Positions 1 through 14,333 of a stretch of DNA of 64,000 nt are shown one piece after another; position 1 is the first letter of the stretch; every line of letters starts with the position of its first letter. Location of the stretch: contig NC_092564.1 in NCBI RefSeq assembly GCF_037975245.1, positions 3,730,984 to 3,794,983 on the forward strand, written 5' to 3'. Both the position numbers and the translations under genes were made by a program. The notes beneath the pieces were generated by a model. That model was not told where the DNA came from. It did not search any database and was given only the letters and a program-made list of their open reading frames with translations. The DNA is from Apostichopus japonicus. Lineage: Eukaryota > Echinodermata > Holothuroidea > Aspidochirotida > Stichopodidae.

Positions 1-2231
1 GCATATGGCATTACAATATCTTCTGTTAAGTTATAAATATATGCAAAGTGCAAAATACATGTTTCATAGCATTTTACAGTCTATGTGGAAACTGGAATAC
101 ACAACCCCTCTGATTGAATGACATGTCATTATGAATATTGAGTTCTTGAATACTAATTTATACATAAATTAATTTTTAACGTACATGTTTTGTATAATGG
201 CCTGGTTTTTAATTAAAGTCAACTGTAATCACTCATAAGGAAAACTGTATAATCAGTGACCTTTACATATTTCAATGGGGCTTACAGCATCTAACTAATG
301 AAACTGCCTCCTTATACCAAATAATTGAATATTCAAGTTTACTACTTCTTTAGTACTTACTCTTAATTTTATATAATATAAAAGGCTAAAACAGCTTCAT
401 AGCCTGCCTCTTCTCTAATGGAAGGAAATTATTCTTCTTAATTAAGATTGTAAGGCACAATAAATCCCCAAACCCAACTTGAAAATATACAAGTGCCTCT
501 GGATTAAACTAGTAAGTATACTACTACTACATTCTTAATGGCTTTATATGGCTCAAAGTCTTCTGACAAAAATCAGACGTTTCACCCACACATTTCTTAT
601 GACAAATTTCGATTTACGTTTATGTGCTGTGATCGAAACACTTTCAACACTGAGATGATCATAGCAAAACATACTGAAAACTGAAAGCTCCTTACTCTTT
701 ACAGCAGACTATTAGTGTGTCACAAAAAATATTAATAATAATTATAGTAATTAAATTACAGAATGCCCTTGATGGGTGAGATGACTTACTACACAAACCA
801 TTGCTTGTGTATATCACTGGAAACTTGAGGCATCTATCACACAAGCAGGGACAGAACCATGTATATATCTGGGGCAGGGAATTAAGTCCCCATAATAAAA
901 TCAAGACAAACAACCCCCCCCCCCACCCCCCCCCCCAAACACACAGACACACTTGGCAGAAGTAACGTTACCAAAATTCCTAGAGTACAGTACGTAAATG
1001 TATAACATATATATATGCAGTACAACCTCAACAGTAAAAAATTCTACTTTTTTTCCCTTCAAATATAGCACCATTTTGCATCTTAGCGGATAGCACCCTT
1101 TTCCATTTTCTCAAAATTTCTCAAGTGGTGGGCCACTCCTTCCCTGGTTATCACTTCATAGGACCAGTTTCATATAGATATTCTTGTGGGTATAGAAAGT
1201 TGATTTACTCTCCGCTACTTTACATTATCTTAGAAAAGTTTGCCTGGATGGTGTAATAATGTATCTTATGGAGTAGTAAAAATCATATAACAATTACTGG
1301 AAATATTGAGAATTTTGATCACTTCTTTGGTATTTATATGAAACTTCAATAGTTCCTAACAGTATTCAATAGCACCAAATCTATATTGTAGCATTACAAT
1401 GGATACTACATGTAGTTTAAATTGAAAGCCTGTTTTGGTACAAACACAAGTGATGATACAGTAGTAGTTACATAAGGTTTACAAAGCATCTTCCAATAAC
1501 TTTTACCAAGAGGAAAAGCTGTTACTCTTTATAGGCCATAAATATTACCCCAGAGTATGCTTGAAAGTGTAACATGTTCAAACTTCAAAAAAGAGTTTAC
1601 CACCCTACCTTCAAAGCATTTCTCTCTCCCTCATAAGCCTTTTTGTTGTCTAAGTTAATATTTCCTATATGTCAGGGAGTAATCTAGAGGTGTTCAGAGG
1701 TTTAAGAAATTACTTTTAAGAATGTTTTATTAAATTGTTGGCCAGCTATGTCAAACCGTGTCTTTACAATTGATTCCAGTCAAATTTATCAACTTATTTA
1801 ATGGTTGAAGAAAGATATTATGGTTGAAATCCCTACGCAATATATCCTGATTCCCCAATTGTCTTGCCCAAGCTTGGGATGTAATTTTCACAGGGTTTAA
1901 CAAGAAACAATGTTTCTTTTTAAAGCAACAAACCCTTGGATTTTTATTTTAGAATTTTTGCACATGTATGAATGGAATTTTGATTTGTTCCAATGGTTGT
2001 GAGGTATCTGTGTTTTAAAATTGCCATCTGATTCATTATGTCATACTGCTGAATAATAGTTGGAACATAAATTAACAATTTTATACCATTGAGAGCCTGT
2101 CAGTAAATAATGGATAGTTTTAGCAGAACTTTACATAAAGTAAGACTGCCCATTGTCTTGTATAATCAACACGTCATTAAATGGAAGCCTTGTAGCACTT
2201 TGAATACAACCCACTATCTTGCTTCTTTACT
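1..2231. other. No gene seen; downstream flank of the TMEM169-like gene
   Basis: AT-rich sequence with no convincing exon on either strand. It lies 3' of the minus-strand TMEM169-like coding exon, so part of it may be that gene's 3' UTR. A poly-C tract at about 913-936 creates a spurious minus-strand open frame. Confidence 0.6.
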
Positions 2232-2848
2232 TTAAGAATGCTGAGGGGAAGGTTGAAGACTTGTGTTTTCTTTGGTAGTTTCAACGTTATCAAATTCATC
2301 AGTTTGCATGATGACAGTCTCATACGGGCAGCATTGTTGTAGACCGATCTTCAGACAAAGTTTGGCATACGCACCTCTTTCCAAGTCACAGACATCATAC
2401 TTCCAGCGGTAGATATCCCACGATATCTGTTTCACGGCTGTATAAACAAATATCACAAGCACTGCCAGAAGTAAAGCAGGTGGGAAAATGAATATCAATA
2501 GAGGGCAGAGAGTCACACGATGGAGGAAAGTTTTCTCATCGTAAAAGTGAAGGAAGATGTTGTACCAAGTAAGTATTCCAAGGTAAGCATTATAAAAAGC
2601 TGCACATGTAAATACCAGAGGAGAACAGCATATTGAGAGCAGAACAATATGAGGCCCTGAGCTACCAGTGAATGCCCATCTGGATGAATGGTTTTGGACA
2701 TTACTTGTCTCAGCATCGGTGTTTTCCATAGTCGACCTTGAAAGTATTGTCGAATGTTGCTTCAGACAGACGATACATTTGAGAATGATAGCTGAGACTT
2801 CATCTGTAATGTTGTAGGGCCTCGTTAAATTCTCAACGGTGAATTTTC
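2232..2848 (-). CDS. TMEM169: TMEM169-like transmembrane protein, conserved C-terminal coding exon
   Basis: This is a single open exon on the minus strand. It is preceded by an acceptor (CTTCAG, exon start at 2848) and ends at a stop at 2232. The open frame continues upstream of the first internal ATG (2729), so the true start lies in an upstream exon that I could not place. The sequence shows two hydrophobic segments, around the motifs GPHIVLLSICCSPLVF and LCPLLIFIFPPALLLAVLV, separated by TWYNIFLHFYDE. A conserved tail follows, with the pattern SWDIYRW, DLERGAY, LCLKIGL and CCPYETVIM. From memory of the family, TMEM169 proteins have this order: a GxH hydrophobic segment, TWYN-F, a second membrane segment, QLSW, DLEKGFYGWLC, then DCSPY. 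The function of TMEM169 is poorly known, and none is inferred here. The gene is divergent from the CHID1-like gene. Confidence 0.75.
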
Positions 2849-5504
2849 CTGAAGGAAAAAGAAAGAAACTTAGTCATCAAAAACAGTATGTCTGTGCATG
2901 GACAAAGACTGACTGTAATATTTAATGACAAAACAGTGTTGTTGACTCTTAGTATTATTTTAAAAATTCCATGCTAAGGATATCCCACGAATGACCAAAG
3001 AAGATCAAAGGATGTCATGCAGGTCATATCAGCCTATACAACATATTGGTCAACCCATCCCCCCACCCCCACCACCCCTTAATCAAAATGCTGCATTGCA
3101 ATGTTGTTAAGTGGAGTCTTCCATTGATTTTTTATGTCTGGTTGCATACTGGGGACTGGGGTTTGGTTCTGTTTCAATGATTTGGATATAACTTCATTGA
3201 TCATACTTTACTGCTGAGGTGAACTCTTGTCCTTCAGATGGGGACATCAGAGTAAGTTAAAGTGCCGGTGTCAGCAACAGGAAAGGGTGTGACAATTGAA
3301 TGCATGACTTCTGTGTCTCGAAACATTCATCAAAGAGAGAAGAATTGGTATAAGCCAATGTTTATCCACGATCATTATACATGGGTTACAAATGATCTAT
3401 GATTGGCTTCCTAATCCTTGGGATTCACTATTAAACCAACGATGGACAAATTCAAGTTTCATGTATGTTTGAATGCAATGCACATTTACATTGGAACAAT
3501 AACTATGGCACTCTTACTTATTACCTAATCATCAACTGAATATTTGCAATTCATTGGTGCTTATGTACCCGATCGTCGGTTACATAAGGGTGCTTATTTA
3601 CAAGAACTTGTCAGTTTAATACGCGAAGGATTGGTGCCTATTTACCCAACGGTCCTGACTGTCTGGTAAATAATGGGTGTTTATTTATTATAGGCTTAAT
3701 ATGCTTGATGTAATACAAGGCCCACAGTTGCAAGATAAAGATCTAAGGGGTGGGGTGTGTACACCTCTCCTCTTGTCAACCTCCCTCCCATACCACATGA
3801 ACAACTTAAAGTATATAGTTATTAGTCCAACATTGCATTTGATGAAGTGAATAAACAAGCATGTCATGATTATTCACCCAAGGATAAGGTAAGTACAGCA
3901 GCCACAGCTATTATTTTCTTGGTGCAGTTGGAGTCATGACAGGAAAATCATTATTCTTCAACTTTCAAGAAGAATGATTTTTTAGACTGGAAACGAAATT
4001 GCAGTGAAGAGAATAAATAACTTGACTGTGACTACATCCGAAATAGAGAACTTCAAAAAGGCAGAGTATTCTACAACTGTACCCCAATCTTTACCGCTGC
4101 TTGCATATGAAGGTAGGAAGCAAATAAATTGCATGAAATAAACATAACTTATGAAGTGATATTAGAAGGAAATTGGGTGGGCATTTTATAAGGTTATTTT
4201 TAACCTCCCCAAGAGCCCGACAAGACAGGTGATAACTACAATGGGGATCAACATGCAGTAACCGTAGCCTCTAGACCCACTGTGGCCTAACGTGAGGCTT
4301 ACTCCTGCCAACAACAGGGTAACGAATCATAGTGTAGGCCAGCTGGTAATACTAATAGTGGTAAACACAACCTTAAAACTGTACCGAAATTTGTTTGGCC
4401 TTCCGAATTTGCTTCTGAATTAGGATTCAACTTGATATTAGTCACCGAGAGAAAAACAAGTCACCGAGAGAAAAACAACCAGTTTTATGTTTTCAGTTTC
4501 CGGAAGAGAGTAAAACCCAAACGCTACAGACTACTGTACTGTCCAACGCTAGGCTAAGACTCGACTAAGATTGTGTTGCAATAAACTTTGTAAACATATC
4601 CAACCGGAAGTTAGACCTAGGTTTAGCGACTGGCGTTGGACTTCTGGCTACTTTATTGCTGACTGCACTGGTAGGTCTAGACGTATTTCCATTGACTTTT
4701 GGTCGAGCCAAGTTTGTTGCTTGATAAACGAAGCCGAGCACCTTATATTCAGTTTGTGTTTTTGGTCATCGTAGTGAATGGCCAATATTGGTATTTTGAA
4801 ATTTGATATCAGATCCAGGGTACTTGCTTAACATTGGTGCCTTGCTAGTTGTGTACCAGTACTAGTTCCACGACAATTCCCGTTGGTTGGTTGTTGTGGC
4901 TATTGTGTGCATATTATTATGATTTATTTATTTATTAAACTTGTGACAGAAGGGTATGCATAATATTACTACATGGTTGTTTTACATTGCTATGTTACAG
5001 CAGGCTTAACATTATGACATAATGTGAAAAGTCTCCCAAATAGAAACCTGGTCCAGTAACCCGTAAGATTGCCCAATTCTGCAGTTACACTTACAGTACA
5101 GGTTAGTCTCCCTGAAATAGCGGAATTAACTGGCTCACTTTGCTAAAGGTGTTGCATTCCACTCATTGTTGATTTATCTTTGCACAGCCATTCACACATG
5201 TGGTTATCCATAGTCAATATGATAAACAATGATGTAGTAGTTCCAAGACCGATACATGTGTATGCAATGGATACCACTCAACCAAGATTTAGTGGGATAT
5301 AAAGTTACAGTCTTGTGGTTAAATTTGCTCCATTAGTTACAAAAGCATTATCTTAATGGAGGAAAAATTTGGCTCGGGCTAATGGCTATGTTAAATCAAG
5401 CAGACATCTACACATAATATATTGGACAGGAAATCTTTTGGATAAATATAACTCTTAAAAACTAGTTACGTATCTGACTGTAATGTTCTTTTCTTCACAT
5501 TTAG
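2849..5504. other. Region between the divergent TMEM169-like and CHID1-like genes
   Basis: No exon can be supported. The stretch must contain the upstream TMEM169-like exon(s) and promoter (minus) and the first CHID1-like exon (plus). The first recognised CHID1-like exon begins in mid-codon after an acceptor at 5503-5504, so its ATG lies upstream. A possible donor (GTAGGT) at about 4671 is the only candidate I saw for a 5' exon, and it is weak. Confidence 0.45.
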
Positions 5505-8500
5505 AGCGTTATCAGCCATAAAAGCAGGAGGCAGTGTTAAATTGGCTTTAGTTTTATTTCTAATCTTTGTTTCCATGGTTGATGCTGGATCGCCACGGAA
5601 GTCAAAAGATAAGAAAGCACAAAAAGACAATGAAAAGGTACAGATAGACAAATGCAAGTAGGCTACAGTACGTCTATGATTCTTCAGAACAATTCTATTA
5701 CCTTGCTCATATTCATGAGTGCTTTTCCCCTTTCTTTCTACTGGTTCTTGGAATTACTTAGCTAATTTTAGAATCCAGTCCAAACTTAGATGACTGGATT
5801 TAATGCCAACCTCCCTCCACCACCCAATCCTCAGCACTTTCCATTATGGAAAATTTCATTGGGAAAAGTTTCATATGTGTATCAGACTATAAATCATAAT
5901 GCCCCACAATGGTTGTGTTGGTGAAAGGTCATTTGAGGTCAACAGACATACTTGTAGGAACATCACGTGATATCCCTGCAAATGTCATTAAATGGTACAA
6001 TTCACATATGTGGACCTGTAGATGTGCTACTGTATAATTGATTTCCAGAGGCCCATCATAATGATGGAGGTAAAAACGTCTTTTTTGCAGAATAAATAAT
6101 GCTTTAAAAGACGTGATTATGTAGATGCTCACACCATTGAATACTATAAGCCCCTATTTTGGGGGGGGGGGGTGAGATGGGGAGGAGCTCTATTATGGGG
6201 GGATGGGGGAGGGAGCAGGCAATGGTCAAGTAAGGTCAGCAGAGATAGAATATGCAAACCTCTAGAAATATAGAAATGTCTCGAATCACAATTCCGTTGG
6301 TTGAAAGCATATTGCCGATATTGATTACAAGAGGCGTATTGCTCTACAGTAGGTAGAAGTAAATTGTTGTTATGTTTCAAAATCTATGTCTCAAGATTGC
6401 CAGCATGGACAGTTCATATATATCTAGCCATGCACTGTAGTTGTGTACCATTAATTTTCAGGTGGTTGAGTTTAAACTACTGTACAGGTACAGTAATCTG
6501 GGTTTCAATCATGAATAGTGGGCATGAAATCGGAGGAAATGAAACAAATTTACTTGAGATTTTATAGTGCTCCATACATTTACCATAAAAAGCTTTGCTT
6601 TTTTCATGGAGATGATGAGATATTTAACACACACTGCTCCTTTCTATCAAAGCAGGGTGTTTTTGAGAGGCTCTGGTACATACTGTACAGTATGTTAGTT
6701 TACCATTTGTCATTTCGCTTCTGACCGAGGACCTTTGTCAAGTTTATTCTTCAATAACAAATTTGTACTGCAATGAAACAAGAAGTTATTTGTCCTCCCA
6801 CTGGAGAAGACAATACATATTGCCTACATAATAGGTCTAACTTTTACATGATCCATCCATCAAATTATATCCGATTTGAAATGCAATCTGGTTGTCCGAT
6901 CAGGTATTTGTGGACTTGCTGAAATGTTTCAAATACATGTGCATTCTTTTATAATGATGTGGGGAAACAAACCTATGACTGTAGGTTTGACAGTACAAAG
7001 AAGATTTTAACCAATAGAGCTGCATTCATAATTGTACAAATGTTTAATCTATGGATGTTAATAAGTGTGCAGTAACATACCTCTCATGTAAATTACATAC
7101 TGTAGAATTCCACGAACGATGTTATACCTCAACTTCTTCTTCTTCTTCATCCTACAGGAAGTGAAGCTATCCAAAAAGAGTGTCATTTAGGGAGGCCTGG
7201 TGACCGAGACTCCAAAAGCTAAGGAGGTGATTGGTGAACACGCAAACTACTGCTCTATAAACTTGGAGAAGAAACTGTTCCCCGGGAATGTCTTGGGATA
7301 CGTTTCTCCGGTACGTAACTTACAAACGAATAAAATAGACAACAGACTGACTAGTTCAAGATGCTGTAGTATTAAAAGTGTATGAAGTAGTGGCTGGAAA
7401 GCCAGAAGAAGCATTTTCTTTAAATTAGTTTATCAATGATAACAATGACACTTACTGGGAAAAATAAGAACTATTTATAGCTCACAACTGCAGTGCACCA
7501 GTGGTACAACTGCATCGACTGCAACCAGTGAGCCGACAATTTTTGATAATTTGGTTTAATAACATATTTTTGGGGATTGCATGTTTCAATTGTTCGAAGA
7601 AGCTTTACTCCTATATTGCAAGAACGTGAGGTAAGAGAAAAGGAAATTGATGAGCTAGCTTACTTGACATAATTAATATTCTCATGCATGTTATGGACAA
7701 CGTGAGAATTTATCCTAACAACATAACTAAGGTATTAATTGACCTGCATGTTACTAGTTTGCCCTAATTTCACATTGTCTATAATGTCTACACATATATG
7801 TTCATGCACTTTCAGTGGAATGGACACGGTTATGACGTTGCCAAAATATTTGGAGGAAAGTTCAGCGCTATATCTCCTGTCTGGCTACAAATAATTAGGA
7901 AATCTCCAAGGGTATTTGCCGTCAATGGAGGCCATGATATCGATAAAGGTTAGTTTCATGTTTGTATCAGAGCTATGGTTCATTTGAAGTGGCTTGCTGC
8001 AAGAATTACTGACATTTGTATAACAAGAGTCACATTTACATAACAAGAGCCTTGGCTCTTTCTAAAATGGGCCAGGCAAAGAAGGCTATGGTCTACAGCT
8101 CAACAAATTTTGGGGTAAATTTCCTTTGCAAAGTAACATGAGGCTTCCTGTATTGGGCAGACAGATTCACCCAAATGTCAAGTATATGTATTAATGAATA
8201 GTAAATTCCCCAACCACATTTTCACGCCAAGCTAAAATCCAGAAATACTGTAGGTTAGTTTGGTGGATATATCCCCACCACCACCCCACCCCCCCAACAA
8301 ATAAAAGAAAGAAATTGTGGCCTGTTGCCTCGCACTGTCTTCTTCGGGCCAGAATGTGTATTGATAAATCTTTACTATCTACATAACCATACCAAAGATA
8401 AGCTCATTAAGTTAAGTTTATAAAATCTGTTTGCATGTAACATACATGTGACTAATAATGTAATAATAGTATGAAAATTATTGGAGCAACAAAAAACAAG

Positions 8501-11476
8501 GCTTGAATCCAATGCACATACTACTCATTAACTTTCATTTGGTAGAGAGAAAAAAACTCCAAAACTCCCCCACCCCCTAATTTTCCCCAGACCGGTGAGT
8601 AATTAGATTGACAATACTGACCACTCTACGATACTTTTATCTTATTCATAATGTCATTACACAGGCTATAGCAGATCGACCAAATGTGACAATTCTTATT
8701 TAATTCCATGTGGTACTTTTCATTTCGCTTAATGAATATGGTAAAACTTTCATGCAGATGGCATGATTACATTTCAAATACACAACTAGTACTGGGAAAT
8801 AACCTATAAATATTGCACAAGATTACATATAGGAGCTTTATAAAATCCAAACCCTCCCCTTAGACCCCTCTCCCAGGTTTGCCCCTCCCCCCACTTTCAC
8901 ACATCAAATCCTGGCCCCATTTAGCATACATTCTAAGCCAAACATGAATATGTATTTCTTAGGATACATTTATGCTAAGCCAAACATGAACATGTATAGC
9001 TCAGGATACATGTACACCTTATTATCACAGTTAGGCTTAATTGTAAGATTACATCCTTTACTAAGTGCATTTCAATTAAATCTATTTAATTCCATATTTC
9101 TGTCACAAACAAGAACATTTCCTAGGGATATTTCCTAAATTCCTAACGAGGTTGTGGTTTATTTGGATGACATGTATGCTAGGGGGCCTCTTCATACTGT
9201 ATGTTTTGCTGTGATAATAAGACAGATTGTGCAAAACCTCGTAATTTTTTTTATTTCAAACCTTGTTTTGTGAACTTTGATCAGGTTGGCTCAAGGACGT
9301 TAAGAAGAGTGGAAAAGGGAAGGTGGAAGTAGGTAAGTGTTGACATATGTTCTGACAGGTAAGAGCATCAGGTAATTGCATACTATGATAAGCAGTAATA
9401 GCTGTCAGGTAATAGAAGCATGTAAATTATATAGGCATCCCTGTATTCGAATGCTTGATATTATTTAAGATCATACTACTGTGCTAATCTGCCATTGCTT
9501 AGAAACAACAATGAGAATAACACCCAATGACTGATGATTTTATTTAGTACATTCCCATGCAATGAATACAATGTCGTCAAAACAGGGACAAAGCAGGCCC
9601 TCTGCTAATTTAGTCAAATTTTAGGCAGCGTAATACATAATAAGGTTTATGTACAATGTTGATTATTCACTCAAGTAGATCAAGAGGAATGGTGTTAACA
9701 ACCAGTTGGTCTGTTCAAATGATGTGAGATGCATTGTCTGGTAGTGCTGTGTTAACAAGTAATTCAGTCAAAACAAATGAAAGCTTTTGAAATTTAATGA
9801 TATTCAAACTTTATCGTTAGCCAGATGTTTTTTATTTAGTGGAGGCACTGTCCTACGCCCCTCCTCCTCCTCTCCCCCCCCCCCCCTCCAACCACTTCCA
9901 TTGCCAGGTCTCCTTACAATTGGATTTTGTGTAGCTTCTTGATGATTAAATAATATAAATAATGAATCTTTCTGTCTCATAAACCTATCCATTTTGCCAC
10001 TTTTTGTTTTGCAACAGCTCCAAGGTTATTATTTGATGGATGGACTGGTAGAGATTATGTTGAAGTCTTTGAATCAGAGAAAGAAATTCAAGCATTGTCA
10101 ATTGCAGCAGTGAACTTTTACAAAGTGAGTTTATAGGAAATTCTATATGTAGATATTTCAATTGCATATTTCAGAAAATCATCCTACCTTGTATGGTATT
10201 CATTTGAAGTCTGGTGAACATGCTTAGTAAAAAATTGGGTGTGTCATGTTTGTCTTTTTTCTTGTGATCTTCATACTTTAATGTCTATTAATTAAAATTT
10301 ATAAAACAAATGTGTACAACAAGTCCTGGTTGCCACCTTCGAGTTGCCCCATACAGTCTGTATGTGCACATCATAGATGGGATTATATGGTCACATTGAT
10401 TCTTTGGCTATTGGGACAGGATTCAGGAAGAGGCCCTGGTAATCTTTTCTATAGCCCAGACACAGTAAATCTGTGACATCACAATGTGTTGGTGTGACAA
10501 GAGATGTATGGAACTTCATCATTTCAACTGATCAATATTCATCAAAACGATGGGGCTATTCCATTTACAACAAATCTGTGGTTTCATACTTCATCTCTGT
10601 CAGTTGATACCAGTACAAATCTGTGTTTGGATTATTTTCAAATAAATAAATATATAACAAAATATCTATTTACTTGCTACTATTACATCAGGTGAGGGTG
10701 TTCTGTCGATGTATTGAGTTTAGTATTGGTTAAAGTGGTCCGAAGACTGAAACATTCTTTTAATAGAAAGCTGTTTTCACTGATGTTTTCTTTGTTGTAA
10801 TTTATGCCAGAAAAATAATTTTGATGGTGTTGTGGTGGAGATATGGAACCAACTGGGAGGCCAAAGAAAACTGTAAGTTTATCAACATTTAGGAAATTAC
10901 TGTCGTGAGTTATCAATGCATGAAGCATCTACAGACAGCAAAGTCTGAATTAATTTTGATTAAAGTAGCTTGTAAAGATGATTACTATTGATTAAGACTA
11001 TCAAAGAATGTGTGCCCGTTACTTGAGCATTTACAGGTTGGTTAAATCTCTGTAGGTATTCATGACAGATGGCAGATCGTAATAGGATTTGTCAACTAAC
11101 TATCTTTAACATATTTGAGTGAGATAAAAAATGTGATACTTAAATTGAAAGTCAAATCCTTATCTTCCTACATGCATGTCACGGAGCTTAAAGTACACTA
11201 GCAATCATGTTAAGAACTTAATTTGGTTAATTCCTTCGTTAGGTTTTAGTTTGAATTCAGTGAACATTTTAACTTGTTTTCAATCAATAGTTGATTCAAT
11301 ATATCCCACTTTAATTTTGATTCTCTTTTAACAGTGATCTCTTTCACCTTTTGATTGATATGTCAGAAGAATTCCACAGGGAGACCATGACATTTTACGT
11401 AGTAATACCGCCTCCCCTCCAGCCTGGGTATGTTTGCACACACATTGACATAGTGATTATTCTGTAATGCTCTAAT

Positions 11477-11935
11477 AATAATAATAAACAGTTCTTATAT
11501 AGCACAACTTACAATAAAGTCTCGCCGGGTTGTACAAAAGAAAGTGAAAGATATGTACACAATATACAATAAGAGTAAACATAACAATTATAACAATGAA
11601 AACAGGTGTGTCTTCAAAACAGTTTTGAACATCTCCACAGACACAACATTCTTGATGTTGAGTGGGATTTTATTCCAAAGGAGGGTTGAGGAATACTGGA
11701 AAGATCGCTCGCCATAAGATTTAATGGACACAGGGTGCATAGAGAGCAATGATTGGGTGCTAGAGCGCAGATGGCGAGTTGGGGTATAACTTTGAACAAG
11801 TTCACCCAAGTAGTGTGGCGCAATACCATGAATACATTTAAAGGTTAACAGGAGTATCTTGTAATCAATACGCAGTTTGACAGGTAGCCATGAAGGTCAC
11901 GAAGTATGTGTCTCTCAGAGTCGTAACTAGTCACA
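11477..11935 (-). mobile_element. CR1/L2-like LINE, 3' end fragment
   Basis: Minus-strand frames encode the typical C-terminal tail of a LINE reverse transcriptase: LTFKCIHGIAPHYLGELVQ, then YTPTRHLRSS, a GERSFQYSSTLLWNKIP block, and a final FKTVLKTHLF. This is followed by a 3' end reading GCTATATAAGAACTG and a (TTA)n tail (about 11478-11493 on plus). The fragment is 5'-truncated and lies in a CHID1-like intron. Family assignment beyond the CR1/L2 type is not possible by eye. Confidence 0.8.
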
Positions 11936-12084
11936 TATTTTTACTTTCCTGACACACATCTGTGAGTCATGTGACTGTTGAAAGTTAGTTTTACTCAAGT
12001 CATGACTCATTGCAAACATTGATATCTATCAACTTCACAACATGATTTCTTGTAAATGTCGTAAAAGACTTAAAAATTTGGATA

Positions 12085-12375
12085 TTTGCAACTACATTTA
12101 CAAGTTACCTGGCAGGTCCCTATTTATACACCAGGTAGAAGAGAGGCAATCAACATAACATGCTTAGTGCAAACACACAACGTATTGATGCCTTGCACAA
12201 GCACACAACGTAATGGTGCCTTGCGCAAGCACACAACGTAATGATGCCTTGCGCAAGCACACAGCGTAATAATGCCTTGCGCAAGCACACAATGTAATGA
12301 TTTGGCCAGGACTCCATACCTGTACTTTAATCCAATTGCCCATTGCCTTACCCATTTAACCATAATGCCCCCTCC
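12085..12375 (-). mobile_element. tRNA-derived SINE (family A) with an internally expanded 28-bp minisatellite
   Basis: On the minus strand this shares head and body with the copy at 13958-14333: an A-box-like block (ATTATGGTTAAATGGGTAA), a degenerate B-box (TACAGGTATGGAGTCCTGG), then a body ending GGTGTATAAATAGGGACCTG. The single body motif (TTGTGTCCTTGGGCAAGGC in the other copy) is here replaced by about five tandem copies of a 28-29 bp unit with core CGTTGTGTGCTTGCGCAAGG (about 12170-12300). The expansion therefore occurred inside the SINE. Confidence 0.7.
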
Positions 12376-13957
12376 TCTCCACCTTCCCCCACCCAATTGT
12401 TTAGGCAACTGGCATCTATTGGATGAGATGGTAAAATGATGTCTATTAATATATCAGTTTATTCCTAATGTAAAGATGGGTTAAAGTGGGACCGAGGCTT
12501 TCTCTGTTTGCTTTTAAAGGTCAAGTGCTACAGGTGTTTTCACTGCTGATGACTTTGAGATGCTCTCAGCCTTGGTGGACGGATTTAGTCTGATGACCTA
12601 CGACTACTCCGGTAGCCAAAGGTACATACATACATACATGCACGCATACATACATATATATGCCTCAATCATGTTTTAATTCACTATCCAGAAGATGGCA
12701 AATGTATATAATTATATCTTTGTGGTACTTAGCTAGTTTTCTGTAAGTAATAAAACATTTTGGAATCTGTTTGCTCTCTTTCACTCCAATTCCATTCTCT
12801 TAGCAGTTTCCAAATTCACTCTCCTTCCGATCTCTATGTTAGAGATGTCCATGATATGTATATTCCAGTTATAGTGGAAAGATTTTGCCTATGAGATATC
12901 ACAGCAGCCCTTTGGCCCAGGAAAACTCCAGTACCTTTTCAGCTTTGCCTTCAGCATACAGTAGCTACCTTGAGACATGTTATGTACTGTGTGTCCCATG
13001 GACTACTGTACATACTGTACTCAGGCCATTTTTGGGGGGCTTTTCCTTCCCTTTTTGTTTCCCGAACAGGAACAAAATGTTGCAAAATAACAAAGAATGA
13101 TTAACATGTACACTGTAGGAGAGATGTGTAGGTTTGGTAAATAGAATACCAGCCTTTGGCCTCTAAAACCCCTCTTCGGGTGGATCATAGGCCTACGACT
13201 ATTTTTTGTTTTATTTCCATATCTCCAAAGTGACAGAGGGCAATACCAATTGTATCATTTTTTACCTGTCTGAGAGTATGACAGTAACAATACAATCTGA
13301 TATTGATGGTAATAACAAGTGGTCCACTGGACGACAACCAAGCTGATTTTGTTTGTCCGAATAGAAATTTGGTCACCTGAGACAATTAGACTACTGTTTG
13401 ATAAAATTTGCCCTTGTACTTCAGACACACTTTAATAATATGTGTCCACAGGATGTTAAGTTTGTGTGTATTTATGAGCAAGTGAAGTGTAGTCATAAGT
13501 GCAAACAATTTTGAAGTTTGGACAAGATAGAAAATGTTGTCAATGAGAAGATTTGAAATCATTGTATATTTAATTTCATTCATTTATTGCTTGCCTTAAC
13601 TCAGACCTGGACCTAACTCTCCAATTTACTGGGTCAAACAATGCGTTGAAACCAATGCCCCTGAAGCGGGCCCAAGGAGGAGTAAAATTTTACTTGGATT
13701 AAACTTTTATGGATATGACTTTAGCAGTCATTCAGGAGAAGCTGTTATATGACCAAAGTAAGTGCTCTCTTTTATTGTCACTTGCAATTAAGTTATGAAT
13801 AAATTACCATGACTATGTTAATGGATAAATGTCATGCTGTTAATAGCTTAATACTAAGGTTGTACTTCAGTTCTAAACTTTGCTCAATTCAAATCCACTC
13901 CAGTTCCATCTAAACTTTATTGTCTCACTCGTATCCAGGGTTTGCCGAAAGAAGGTT

Positions 13958-14333
13958 TATTTATTTATTTAGGTTTACAGTCTTGTTCAAAGCCAAGGCC
14001 CTCTCACACGACTTTACAACCCTGGTCATTGGTAACTTGACACATCTACACACCAAAGTGTGCACAATTCAATCAATCTCTTCTGGGGTACCACAGTGCA
14101 TCACAACCACGTGTCCCCCGGGGGACTTCCCATAGGGTGCAGCCACAAACCGTCGCACGCAACTATATTTACAAATTACCTCGCAAGTCCCCATTTATAC
14201 ACCTGGGTGAAGAGAGGCAATGGAGATAAAGCGCCTTGCCCAAGGACACGACGCAATGATCTGGCCAGGGCTCGTACCTGTAATCCTTAGATCACAAGTC
14301 CACTGCCTTTACCACTTGACCACAACGCCCTCA
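13958..14333 (-). mobile_element. tRNA-derived SINE (family A), near full length
   Basis: The minus strand reads from 14333: a tRNA-like head with A-box TGGTCAAGTGGTAAAGGC and B-box-like GGTACGAGCCCTGG, then a body containing GTGTCCTTGGGCAAGGCGC and CACCCAGGTGTATAAATGGG, and finally an AAATA-type tail (about 13958-13971). It lies in the last detected CHID1-like intron. Recall of similar bodies in other deuterostome SINEs is from memory and unverified. Confidence 0.75.

Noticed and set aside
692-952. 86-codon minus-strand frame
   Set aside because: Runs through a poly-C tract; no homology or splice context.
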